A stretch of DNA of 38,029 nt. Origin: an uncultured Lachnospiraceae bacterium. GTDB taxonomy: Bacteria; Bacillota; Clostridia; Lachnospirales; Lachnospiraceae. A program made the translations under genes and the position numbers. The stretch spans positions 1-38,029 of the forward strand of contig CAJUMB010000033.1 of assembly GCA_910587105.1 (NCBI GenBank), in the 5' to 3' direction. The first letter of the stretch is position 1; every line of letters begins with the position of its first letter. The notes under the pieces are model-generated. The model was not told where the DNA came from. It searched no databases and worked only from the letters and a program-made list of their open reading frames with translations. This document shows positions 1-7,944 of the stretch, piece after piece.

Positions 1-53
1 TAACCATCACAAGATCCTTAGTCTTGCTCGTCTGCCAGTTCCGACACTTCCGC
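1..53 (-). tRNA. tRNA-Leu (anticodon UAA), partial, cut by left edge
   Basis: Read on the minus strand, the sequence begins at 53 with the acceptor strand GCGGAAG, then a D-arm containing GGAACTGGCAGAC, then the anticodon stem-loop CAAGA-CTAAGGA-TCTTG. The loop centre gives anticodon TAA, which decodes UUA leucine. The start of the variable arm follows before the window ends. The missing 3' half lies outside the window. A strong promoter lies about 57 bases upstream. Confidence 0.9.
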
Positions 54-109
54 ATATCTTTATTCATATTCACAAGGCTCTTTTTTATTCTGCGCTTGCG
101 ACAAAAATT

Positions 110-138
110 ATTATAGCATTCCCGGGAGGATTCGTCAA
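110..138 (-). promoter_or_regulatory. sigma-70 promoter of the tRNA-Leu
   Basis: On the minus strand there is TTGACG (138-133), a 17-base spacer and a perfect TATAAT (115-110). It points at the tRNA-Leu, whose 5' end is at 53. Both boxes and the spacing are near consensus. Confidence 0.8.
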
Positions 139-234
139 CAAGAATTTTAAAATTAAATTTAAAAAGAGGAAATTTCTTTCATATATAGAATATAATAATA
201 TAGAGGGTTTTGTCAGTCTGTGGAGGAGGAACTT

Positions 235-1245
235 ATGAATATACGGGAGAGCATGGAGGAACGGGAGTTAGAGAATTTAAGTCCTTTTGCCTCCTGCAGC
301 AGGCATTCCAGGGGAAGAAAAAGAGAGGAAGAAGAATGTGATATCCGGACCGTCTATCAGAGAGACCGGGACAGGATTTTATATTCCAAGTCTTTCCGCA
401 GGCTGGAGGACAAGACGCAGGTATTTCTGGATTATCAGAGGGACCATTACAGGAACCGGCTGACCCATACACTGGAAGTATCCCAGACAGCCCGCACGGT
501 GGCCAAGGCACTGCACCTCAATGAAGATCTGGTGGAGGCCATTGCGCTGGGGCATGACCTGGGACACACACCTTTTGGACATGCAGGGGAACAGGCATTG
601 AACCAGGTGAGCAGGGATGGATTTGTCCATAATCTCCAGAGTGTCCGTGTGGTGGAATTTTTGGAAAACGGGGGGAAAGGGCTGAATCTCACATGGGAAG
701 TGCGTGACGGTATTAAAAATCATCGAATCAGCGGCTCTCCCCGTACGCTGGAAGGCCAGGTGGTGCGTCTGTGTGATAAAATTTCTTATATTCATCATGA
801 TATGGATGATGCCCAGCGGGCAGGACTGCTGACAGAAGATGATATTCCGATTACTCTGCGGATGCTGTTGGGGTATAGTACAAAAGAGCGTTTGAACACG
901 CTGGTTCATGATATTGTTGAGAGCAGCACACAGCGTGATCAAATCTCTATGTCCCCGGAAGTGGGGGCGGCTATGATGGAGCTTCGTACGCTGATGTTCC
1001 ACAACGTCTATCAGAATTCCATTGCCAGGGAGGAAGAGGCCAAGGCCAGGAATATGCTGATTGAGTTGTTCCATTTTTTTACAGCACATCCGCAGGAGAT
1101 GTCTGAAGATTACAGGGAACTGATTGAGCAGAAAGGGGAAACGCTGGAACGGGTGGTGTGTGATTATATATCCGGTATGACCGATAAAGATTCTATGGAC
1201 AAGTTTAACCAGATATTTGTGCCGAAATGCTGGCCGGTGTATTAA
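235..1245 (+). CDS. dgt: deoxyguanosinetriphosphate triphosphohydrolase-like protein (HD superfamily dNTPase)
   Basis: This is a 336-residue HD-domain phosphohydrolase of the dGTPase family, which splits dNTPs into deoxynucleosides and triphosphate in the cytoplasm. Visible hallmarks are the N-terminal FRRLEDKTQVF, the first metal histidine in NRLTHTLEVS (about residue 78) and the HD pair in GHDLGHTPFGHAGE (about residues 107-108). The frame is also open from a GTG at 220, but AGGAGG at 224-229 lies five bases before the ATG at 235, so the ATG was chosen. The gene stands 15 bases before dnaG, as is common in Clostridia where dgt heads the primase-sigma operon. The substrate range of such short Gram-positive homologues cannot be read from sequence. 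Confidence 0.92.
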   Translation: MNIRESMEERELENLSPFASCSRHSRGRKREEEECDIRTVYQRDRDRILYSKSFRRLEDKTQVFLDYQRDHYRNRLTHTLEVSQTARTVAKALHLNEDLVEAIALGHDLGHTPFGHAGEQALNQVSRDGFVHNLQSVRVVEFLENGGKGLNLTWEVRDGIKNHRISGSPRTLEGQVVRLCDKISYIHHDMDDAQRAGLLTEDDIPITLRMLLGYSTKERLNTLVHDIVESSTQRDQISMSPEVGAAMMELRTLMFHNVYQNSIAREEEAKARNMLIELFHFFTAHPQEMSEDYRELIEQKGETLERVVCDYISGMTDKDSMDKFNQIFVPKCWPVY

Positions 1246-1260
1246 ACGGGGTAAAACGCG

Positions 1261-3054
1261 ATGTATTATGCAGATGAAGTGATAGAAGAAGTCCGTCTGC
1301 GAAACGATATTGTGGACGTTATTTCCCAATATGTAAAACTGCAGAGAAAGGGGAATTCTTATTTTGGACTGTGCCCGTTTCATAATGAAAAGTCGCCTTC
1401 TTTTTCTGTGAATCGGGATAAACAGATGTACTATTGTTTTGGATGTGGTGCAGGCGGAAATCTTTTTACTTTCCTAATGGAATATGAAAATTACAGCTTT
1501 CCGGAGGCTGTGCAGCACCTGGCACAGCGGGGAGGGGTGGAGCTGCCTGTTATGGAGGAATCCGGGGAGGCGAGAGCCAGGAAAAATCACATGAATTCGC
1601 TTATGGAGATTCAGAAGATTACGGCCGGATATTACTATTACCAGCTGAAACATGAAGGGGGTGTCCGGGCCCGGGAGTATCTGTCAGGCCGGGGGCTTTC
1701 CTGGGAGACCATTCATCAGTTCGGACTGGGATATTCCGGACGGGCAGGAAACAATCTGTACCGGTATTTGAAAAATAAGGGCTATGCAGACGAGCTGTTA
1801 AAAGACAGCGGGCTGTTTCAGGCAGACGAAAAGAATGGTATGTATGACAAATTTTGGAACCGGGTGATTTTCCCTATTGCAGATGTACAGAACCGGGTGA
1901 TCGGTTTCGGCGGGCGGGTGATGGGAGATGGAAAACCCAAATATCTGAATTCTCCGGAGACAAAAATTTTTGATAAAAGCAGGAATCTGTACGGTCTGAA
2001 CCGGGCCCGGTCTTCCAGAAAGAAAAATCTGATTATCTGTGAAGGATATATGGACGTGATTGCCATGCATCAGGCAGGGTTTACCAATGCTGTGGCTTCT
2101 CTGGGAACGGCTCTCACAGCCGGACATGCCAGTCTTTTGAGGCGTTACACCCAGGAAGTTTTGATGATCTACGACAGTGACCAGGCGGGGATTAAGGCTG
2201 CCTTGAGAGGAATTCCCATTCTGCGGGCAGCGGGACTCCACGCCCGGGTGGCGGACCTGAGTCCGTACAAGGACCCGGACGAATTTATAAAAGCCCAGGG
2301 GGCGGAGGAATTCCAGAAACGGCTGGACCAGGCACAGAACAGCTTTTTATTTCAGATACGGATGCTGGAGCGGGAATTTGACCTGGGTGATCCCCAGGGG
2401 AAGACGGACTTTTACCGGGCCGTGGCTGAGCGGTTGCTGGAATTCACTCAGGATTTGGAGAGGAACAATTATATAGAAGCTATTGCACAACAGTATCATA
2501 TAGAAAAAGAACAGCTGCATAAGATGGTGAACACTCTGGCGCTGGCGGGCGTACAGGTGCAAAGGCCCAGGCAGCCGGTCTCTGCCGGTTCAGACAGGCG
2601 GACACAGCCAAAGGAGGGGGCACGGGAAAAGGCCCAGAAACTGATGCTGACCTGGCTGGTGAACCACCCAGGGATATTCGGCCAGGTGCGTACATATTTG
2701 AAACCAGAAGATTTTACCACACCATTGTATCAGAGAGTAGCTCAGATGCTGTATGAGCAGCAGGAAACGGAGGGAAGGTTTACCCCTGCCAGGATCTGGA
2801 ATCAGTTCCAGGACCCCCAGGAGCAAAAGAGCGCGGCATCACTGTTAAACACTTCTCTGCCCGTGGATTCGGCCAGGGAACAGGAAAAGGCATTTGCCGA
2901 TACTCTCTTAAGGATTTTGGAGGACAGTCTGTTAAAGCAGCGGGAAAGTCTGGAACCCGGAGACATGAAAGGGCTGCAGGAGAACATCAATAGAGAAATG
3001 GAATTGAAGAAAATGAAAGCGAATCGTGAACAATTGCATATTTCTTTTGAATAA
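1261..3054 (+). CDS. dnaG: DNA primase
   Basis: This 597-residue protein makes RNA primers at the replication fork and works with the DnaB helicase. The N-terminal CHC2 zinc finger is complete (C38, H41, C59, C62). The TOPRIM catalytic domain shows the acidic EGYMD motif near residue 261 and YDSDQAG near residue 303. The C-terminal part from about 440 is the less conserved helicase-interacting region. The start MYYADEVIEEVR matches the usual primase N-terminus, although the ribosome site before it is weak, suggesting coupling to dgt 15 bases upstream. rpoD follows after a short gap, giving the classic primase-sigma arrangement. Confidence 0.97.
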   Translation: MYYADEVIEEVRLRNDIVDVISQYVKLQRKGNSYFGLCPFHNEKSPSFSVNRDKQMYYCFGCGAGGNLFTFLMEYENYSFPEAVQHLAQRGGVELPVMEESGEARARKNHMNSLMEIQKITAGYYYYQLKHEGGVRAREYLSGRGLSWETIHQFGLGYSGRAGNNLYRYLKNKGYADELLKDSGLFQADEKNGMYDKFWNRVIFPIADVQNRVIGFGGRVMGDGKPKYLNSPETKIFDKSRNLYGLNRARSSRKKNLIICEGYMDVIAMHQAGFTNAVASLGTALTAGHASLLRRYTQEVLMIYDSDQAGIKAALRGIPILRAAGLHARVADLSPYKDPDEFIKAQGAEEFQKRLDQAQNSFLFQIRMLEREFDLGDPQGKTDFYRAVAERLLEFTQDLERNNYIEAIAQQYHIEKEQLHKMVNTLALAGVQVQRPRQPVSAGSDRRTQPKEGAREKAQKLMLTWLVNHPGIFGQVRTYLKPEDFTTPLYQRVAQMLYEQQETEGRFTPARIWNQFQDPQEQKSAASLLNTSLPVDSAREQEKAFADTLLRILEDSLLKQRESLEPGDMKGLQENINREMELKKMKANREQLHISFE

Positions 3055-3063
3055 GGATAAAAT
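3034..3063 (+). promoter_or_regulatory. candidate internal promoter for rpoD
   Basis: TTGCAT (3034-3039), an 18-base spacer and TAAAAT (3058-3063) overlap the end of dnaG and lie about 30 bases before rpoD. An internal promoter that uncouples the sigma factor gene from dnaG is common in macromolecular synthesis operons. This one rests only on box similarity. Confidence 0.4.
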
Positions 3064-3093
3064 ATAAACAACGTATGGAAGGATGGAACACCA

Positions 3094-4218
3094 ATGGAAA
3101 TGAACATGGGGAAATTCAGTGAGAAACTTGTGGAGCTTCTGGAGCTGGCCAAAAAGAGAAAAAATGTGCTGGAATACCAGGAGATTAACGATTTCTTCAA
3201 GGACACTCCGCTGGAGCCGGATCAGATAGAGAAAGTGTTCGATTTTCTGGAGGCAAGCGGCATTGATGTGCTCCGCATCACAGAAGGGGATTCGGACAAT
3301 CTGATTCTGGATGATGACGACGAGGTGAAATTGGAGGAGGAAGATGAAGTAGATATCGAGAAAATTGATTTGTCTGTGCCAGAGGGAATCAGCATTGAGG
3401 ACCCGGTGCGCATGTATCTGAAAGAAATCGGAAAAGTAAATCTGCTGACAGCGGAACAGGAAATCCAGCTGGCCCAGAGGATGGAAAAAGGCGATGAGGA
3501 GGCCAAGAAAAAGCTGGCGGAGGCCAATCTGCGCCTGGTGGTCAGTATCGCCAAACGCTATGTGGGCAGGGGAATGCTGTTTCTGGATCTAATACAGGAA
3601 GGAAATCTGGGGCTTATCAAAGCTGTGGAAAAGTTCGACTACCGTAAAGGCTACAAATTCAGCACATATGCCACCTGGTGGATACGCCAGGCCATTACCA
3701 GGGCCATTGCCGACCAGGCCAGGACGATCCGGATACCTGTCCACATGGTTGAGACTATCAATAAATTGATCCGGGTCTCCCGTCAGCTGCTTCAGGAACT
3801 GGGGCGGGAACCTACACCGGAGGAAATCGCCAAAGAGATGGACATGTCTGTGGAGCGTGTGCGGGAGATTCTGAAAATTTCCCAGGAGCCGGTTTCTCTG
3901 GAGACGCCCATCGGTGAGGAAGAAGACAGCCACCTGGGAGATTTTATACAGGATGATAATGTGCCTGTGCCTGCAGACGCGGCGGCTTTCACCCTGTTAA
4001 AGGAGCAGCTGGTGGAAGTTCTGGGAACGCTGACAGAGCGGGAACAGAAAGTACTCAGACTGCGTTTCGGTCTGGATGACGGCAGAGCCAGAACCCTGGA
4101 GGAAGTGGGACAGGAATTTAATGTCACCCGTGAGAGAATCCGCCAGATTGAGGCGAAAGCTCTGCGTAAACTGCGCCATCCCAGCAGGAGCAGAAAGTTA
4201 AAAGATTATCTGGATTAA
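3094..4218 (+). CDS. rpoD: RNA polymerase primary sigma factor (sigma-70, RpoD/SigA)
   Basis: This is the housekeeping sigma factor, 374 residues, close to the size of Bacillus SigA. It has a short N-terminal region 1.1, an acidic stretch of Asp and Glu, and region 1.2 (DPVRMYLKEIG). Regions 2.1-2.4 include NLRLVVSIAKRYVGRG, then FSTYATWWIRQAITRAIADQ, which carries the -10 melting and recognition residues. Regions 3 and 4 end in the -35 helix-turn-helix (VTRERIRQIEAKALRKLRHP). The long non-conserved region of proteobacterial RpoD is absent, as expected for a Firmicute. Two further in-frame ATGs lie a few codons after the chosen start, so the exact N-terminus is uncertain by about four residues. 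Confidence 0.97.
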   Translation: MEMNMGKFSEKLVELLELAKKRKNVLEYQEINDFFKDTPLEPDQIEKVFDFLEASGIDVLRITEGDSDNLILDDDDEVKLEEEDEVDIEKIDLSVPEGISIEDPVRMYLKEIGKVNLLTAEQEIQLAQRMEKGDEEAKKKLAEANLRLVVSIAKRYVGRGMLFLDLIQEGNLGLIKAVEKFDYRKGYKFSTYATWWIRQAITRAIADQARTIRIPVHMVETINKLIRVSRQLLQELGREPTPEEIAKEMDMSVERVREILKISQEPVSLETPIGEEEDSHLGDFIQDDNVPVPADAAAFTLLKEQLVEVLGTLTEREQKVLRLRFGLDDGRARTLEEVGQEFNVTRERIRQIEAKALRKLRHPSRSRKLKDYLD

Positions 4219-4241
4219 AATATTCCAGGAGGCGTAGGAGT

Positions 4242-4949
4242 ATGATACAGATATCGAAAAGGCTGTCGGCTGCAGCATCCCTGGTGTCAAAGGGAAACCG
4301 GCTGGCAGATATCGGCTGCGACCACGGATATCTTCCTATTTATTTGGTGCAGCAGTCACATATACCAGGAGCCATTGCCATGGATGTACGCCCGGGCCCT
4401 TTATCCAGGGCCAGAGAACATATCAGGGCATATGGACTTTTGGATTACATAGAGTGCAGATTGAGTGACGGCCTGGAGGCCCTTCGTCCGGGGGAAGCAG
4501 AGACAATCGTGATTGCGGGCATGGGCGGGCCGCTGATGGAAAAGATTCTGGTAAAAGGCGCTGGACAGCTGGCAGGGGTGAAAGAGCTGATTGTGCAGCC
4601 ACAGTCTGACGTGGAACAATTCCGGAGATTTCTGAGAAAGCTGCCGTTTACTGTGGACAGTGAGGATATGGTGGAAGAAAACGCAAAATTCTACCCTGTT
4701 CTGCACCTGGTCTGCGGGGAAAATGGGGACAGCTGGCAGGAGGCTGAGTACCGGTATGGAAAGTATCTGCTTCGGGACAGACATCCGGTATTACAAAAGT
4801 ATTTATGCAGGGAAAGAAAAAGGCTGGTGAAACTGGAGAGAGACCTGGGTGAGGTGAAAAGCAGCCGTGCAAAAATGCGGCTGGAACTGGTACGCAAGGA
4901 GAAAGAATGTCTGGAGGAGGCATGGGAAACATATGGATTTGGCATGTAG
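4242..4949 (+). CDS. trmK: tRNA (adenine(22)-N1)-methyltransferase
   Basis: This 235-residue TrmK-family methyltransferase puts N1-methyl on A22 of tRNA using S-adenosylmethionine. The SAM site DIGCDHGYLP is at residues 23-32, and the family's second signature, IAGMGGPLM, follows further on. The C-terminal third is helical and charged, as in Bacillus TrmK. The start ATG is preceded by AGGAGGCGTAGGAGT. The gene follows rpoD by 23 bases, and the next gene begins inside its last codons, so the two are translationally coupled. Confidence 0.93.
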   Translation: MIQISKRLSAAASLVSKGNRLADIGCDHGYLPIYLVQQSHIPGAIAMDVRPGPLSRAREHIRAYGLLDYIECRLSDGLEALRPGEAETIVIAGMGGPLMEKILVKGAGQLAGVKELIVQPQSDVEQFRRFLRKLPFTVDSEDMVEENAKFYPVLHLVCGENGDSWQEAEYRYGKYLLRDRHPVLQKYLCRERKRLVKLERDLGEVKSSRAKMRLELVRKEKECLEEAWETYGFGM

Positions 4950-5724
4950 GGAAATTGTAAACCGGCTGGAAGAACAATATCCGTCTTCCTGTGCGGAGGA
5001 ATGGGATAACGTGGGACTGCTGGTGGGACGTATGGACCAGGCAGTGGAAAAAGTCTACGTGGCGCTGGATTTGACAGAGAAAGTTCTGGGAGAGGCACTC
5101 AGCTGGGGGGCAGATTTGATTCTGACTCATCACCCCATGATTTTCGGGGCTGTGAAAAAGGTTAATGACCAGGATTTTACAGGAAGAAAGATCCTGAGAC
5201 TGGCGGAAAGCCGCACAGCATACTATGCCATGCACACCAATTTTGATGTGCTGGCCATGGCTGATATCAATGGGGAACTTTTGGAATTGTCAGACAGCTG
5301 TGTGCTCTGTGAGACAGGGGTGGACACACAGGGACGGCCCATTGGAATCGGACGTATCGGCAGCCTTCCACGGGACATGGAGCTGGAAGAATGTGCCCGT
5401 TTTGTGAAAGAACGTTTTGGACTGGCGGGGGTGAAAGTATTCGGTGATTTGAGACGGGTGGTCCGCAGAGCGGCAGTATCCGGCGGCTCCGGAAAAAGTA
5501 TGGTATCCAGTGCAGTATCGAAAGGCGCCCAGGTGCTGATTACCGGAGATATTGACCATCATACAGGGATTGACGGGGTGGATCAGGGGCTTTGTATCAT
5601 TGATGCAGGCCATTACGGGACAGAATATTTCTTCATTTCTTATATGGAAAAATGGATGAGGCAGGCGTTTCCCCAGCTTCAGATTAGAAGTGCCGGGTTT
5701 GGCCAGCCTTTTGCGGATATCTGA
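4933..5724 (+). CDS. Nif3-like dinuclear metal centre protein (DUF34, often annotated GTP cyclohydrolase 1 type 2)
   Basis: This 263-residue Nif3/DUF34 protein has the family's metal ligands: LTHHP (histidines near 66-67), HTNFD, DIDHHTGID and DAGHYGTE. Members form toroidal hexamers with a two-metal site per subunit; the true biochemical role is unsettled, and the cyclohydrolase name comes from limited work. It is the short form without the roughly 100-residue central PII-like insert. The frame stays open upstream, but the ATG at 4933 (MDLACREIVNRL) fits the family start. It overlaps the end of trmK by 17 bases and sits 12 bases after GGAGGAGG, suggesting coupled translation. The trmK-nif3 pair is widely conserved in Firmicutes. 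Confidence 0.9.
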   Translation: MDLACREIVNRLEEQYPSSCAEEWDNVGLLVGRMDQAVEKVYVALDLTEKVLGEALSWGADLILTHHPMIFGAVKKVNDQDFTGRKILRLAESRTAYYAMHTNFDVLAMADINGELLELSDSCVLCETGVDTQGRPIGIGRIGSLPRDMELEECARFVKERFGLAGVKVFGDLRRVVRRAAVSGGSGKSMVSSAVSKGAQVLITGDIDHHTGIDGVDQGLCIIDAGHYGTEYFFISYMEKWMRQAFPQLQIRSAGFGQPFADI

Positions 5725-5749
5725 TTTTTGATGCCAGAAAGGAGAGACT

Positions 5750-7420
5750 ATGGACAGTCAAATGGTAACAGCGACGATTTACGGGGAAAAGAAAGAATAT
5801 GCTTATGGCGTCCGCCTGTCAGAGATAGCCAAGGAGTGGCAGGAATCTCAAAAGCATTCCATTATCCTGATGCTGGTGGATGGGAAACTGACAGAACTTT
5901 ACAAATCACTGAAAAAAGATGCGGTGCTGGAATTTGTCACCACGGCTGATGAGGCAGGACATAAATCCTACCAGAGAAGTGCATGTCTGATTCTTTTGAA
6001 AGCGATTTACAAACTGGCAGGAAAAGAATGTGTGAATCAGGTTGTGCTTCACCATTCCGTAGGTGCTGGCCTATACTTTACCATGCAGGGACTGGAAGAG
6101 ATGGGAGAGACATTTCTGGAACAGGTGAAAGATAAAATGCATCAGATTGTGGATGCCCAGATTCCCATTATGAAACGTTCCGAGAGTACAGATCAGGCAA
6201 TCAAGCTTTTTCATAAACATCATATGTATGATAAGGAAAAGCTGTTCAGATACCGCCGGGTATCTAAAGTCAATATCTACAGGATTGAGGAATTTGAAGA
6301 CTACCTGTACGGATTCATGGCGCCACATACAGGGTATATCCAGTATTTTGACCTGGTCCCTTATGAGGATGGATTTGTGCTTCAGCTGCCCAGAAAACAG
6401 GAACCGGAGTTCGTTCCGGAATTCAAACCCCAGCCCAAGATTTTCCAGGTACAGAAAGAGTCGGAAAAATGGGGGAGGATGATGGAAATCTCCACAGTAG
6501 GTGAGCTGAATAATCAGATTACCCAGGTGGGCATCCAGCAGGTGATGCTGGTGCAGGAGGCTCTCCACGAATCTAAAATCGCCAGCATTGCAGAAAAAAT
6601 TGCATCGGAGGCGAAGGATAAGAAGATTATTCTCATTGCGGGGCCGTCCTCATCAGGAAAAACAACATTTTCCCACCGCCTTTCTGTTCAGTTGTCGGCC
6701 CATGGCCTGAAGCCGCATCCCATTGGGATGGACAACTATTTCCGCAACAGGGAAGACACCCCGTTGGATGAATATGGAAATAAAAATTTCGAATGTCTGG
6801 AGGCTGTGGACGTAGAACAGTTTAACCAGGATATGCAGAACCTTCTGAAAGGAAAGAGGGTGGAACTGCCGGAATTTAATTTCAAGGCAGGACAGAGGGA
6901 ATATAAAGGAAACTTCCTGCAGCTGGGGCAGGAGGATGTGCTGGTGATTGAGGGGATTCACGGAATCAATGACAAGCTCAGCCACAGCCTTCCGAAAGAA
7001 AGTAAATTCAGAATCTATATCAGCGCCCTGACCAGCCTGAATATAGATGAACATAACCGGATTCCCACCACAGATGCCAGGCTGATCCGCCGGATTGTCC
7101 GGGACGCCAGGACCAGAGGGACCAGTGCCCAGCAGACCATTGCCATGTGGGAATCGGTGCGCAGGGGGGAAGAACAGTACATATTCCCATTCCAGGAAGA
7201 CGCAGACGTAATGTTTAATTCTGCATTGATTTATGAGCTGGCATGTCTGAAAGTTTATGCGGAGCCGCTGCTGTTCGGAATCGGAAAAGACGAACCAGAA
7301 TATAATGAAGCAAAACGGCTGTTGAAATTTTTTGACTATTTTGTTCCGATTCCCGGCGAGGGCGTTCCGGTGAATTCCATATTGAGGGAGTTTATCGGCG
7401 GAAGCTGTTTTCATGTTTGA
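5750..7420 (+). CDS. uridine kinase-family nucleoside kinase with N-terminal ThrRS-like domains
   Basis: The protein has 556 residues. The C-terminal half is a P-loop kinase of the uridine kinase/phosphoribulokinase family, with Walker A GPSSSGKTT near residue 300 and family blocks such as HPIGMDNYFRNRED and VLVIEGIHGIND. The N-terminal half resembles the TGS and second additional domains of threonyl-tRNA synthetase; this long form is common in Clostridia and annotated as nucleoside kinase. The likely reaction is ATP-dependent phosphorylation of uridine or cytidine, but the substrate is not shown by sequence. AAAGGAG precedes the ATG at 5750. An inverted repeat TCATGTTT-GA-AAACATGA spans the stop codon without a T run. 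Confidence 0.88.
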   Translation: MDSQMVTATIYGEKKEYAYGVRLSEIAKEWQESQKHSIILMLVDGKLTELYKSLKKDAVLEFVTTADEAGHKSYQRSACLILLKAIYKLAGKECVNQVVLHHSVGAGLYFTMQGLEEMGETFLEQVKDKMHQIVDAQIPIMKRSESTDQAIKLFHKHHMYDKEKLFRYRRVSKVNIYRIEEFEDYLYGFMAPHTGYIQYFDLVPYEDGFVLQLPRKQEPEFVPEFKPQPKIFQVQKESEKWGRMMEISTVGELNNQITQVGIQQVMLVQEALHESKIASIAEKIASEAKDKKIILIAGPSSSGKTTFSHRLSVQLSAHGLKPHPIGMDNYFRNREDTPLDEYGNKNFECLEAVDVEQFNQDMQNLLKGKRVELPEFNFKAGQREYKGNFLQLGQEDVLVIEGIHGINDKLSHSLPKESKFRIYISALTSLNIDEHNRIPTTDARLIRRIVRDARTRGTSAQQTIAMWESVRRGEEQYIFPFQEDADVMFNSALIYELACLKVYAEPLLFGIGKDEPEYNEAKRLLKFFDYFVPIPGEGVPVNSILREFIGGSCFHV

Positions 7421-7465
7421 AAACATGAGGATAAGTGGATAGTTTTGGATGGGGGGAAAGAACAA

Positions 7466-7494
7466 TTTACATATTTCATAAATTGTGTTAAAAT
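7466..7494 (+). promoter_or_regulatory. promoter of rnpB
   Basis: TTTACA (7466-7471), a 17-base spacer and TAAAAT (7489-7494) place transcription start near 7501, which coincides with the 5' strand of the RNase P RNA P1 helix. Confidence 0.75.
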
Positions 7495-7501
7495 GAAAAT
7501 A

Positions 7502-7853
7502 CGCAAGCAGGACAGGTGATCGCGGCTGGTGATGCCGAAAGGCGCCAGGTGAGGAAAGTCCGGGCTTCATAGGGCAGGATGCCGGATAACGTCCGGTGGA
7601 GGTGACTCCCAGACCAGTGCAACAGAAATAAACCGCCCGCATTTTGCGGGTAAGGGTGGAAAGGCAGTGTAAGAGACTACCGCTTTGCTGGTAACAGCAA
7701 AGGCACATGTAAACTCCATCTGAAGCAAGGCCGAGCAGAGGACCATGCGGCTGCCCGCCGCGTCCTCAGGTGGGCCGCTGGAGCCTGTCGGCGACGGCAG
7801 GCCTAGATAGATGATCACCCAACGACATAACCCGGCTTATCGTCCTGCTTGTG
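7502..7853 (+). ncRNA. rnpB: RNase P RNA
   Basis: This is the catalytic RNA of RNase P, which removes 5' leaders from tRNA precursors. The two ends form helix P1 (CGCAAGCAGGAC with GTCCTGCTTGTG). Universally conserved blocks are present in order: GAGGAAAGTCCGGGC, ACAGAAATAAACCGCC, GTAAACTCC...GAAGCAAGGCC, AGATAGATGATCACCC and GACATAACCCGGCTTAT. These ends and blocks fit a bacterial class A-like RNA of about 350 bases. It lies alone between the nucleoside kinase and a surface protein gene, with its own promoter. Confidence 0.96.
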
Positions 7854-7897
7854 TTATTTTATGTGGAGAAAAGACAGATAATTATGGAATAGTGTAC

Positions 7898-7925
7898 TAG
7901 AGCGTGTTTGAAAATTCATTCTCTA
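7898..7925 (+). repeat. minimal copy of the TAGAG...CTCTA repeat family
   Basis: The 28 bases start with TAGAGCGTGTTTGAAAATTC, identical to the left end of the full element at 36320, and then pass straight to CTCTA, the outermost bases of the right end. It looks like an element that has lost its whole interior. It lies between rnpB and the first surface protein gene, 20 bases before its ATG. Confidence 0.6.
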
Positions 7926-7944
7926 GACGCTGACAGAGGTTGAG

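Noticed and set aside
5728..5949. A 73-codon plus-strand frame at the start of the nucleoside kinase gene.
   Set aside because: It is a shadow in another frame of a clearly recognised kinase gene with a good ribosome site.
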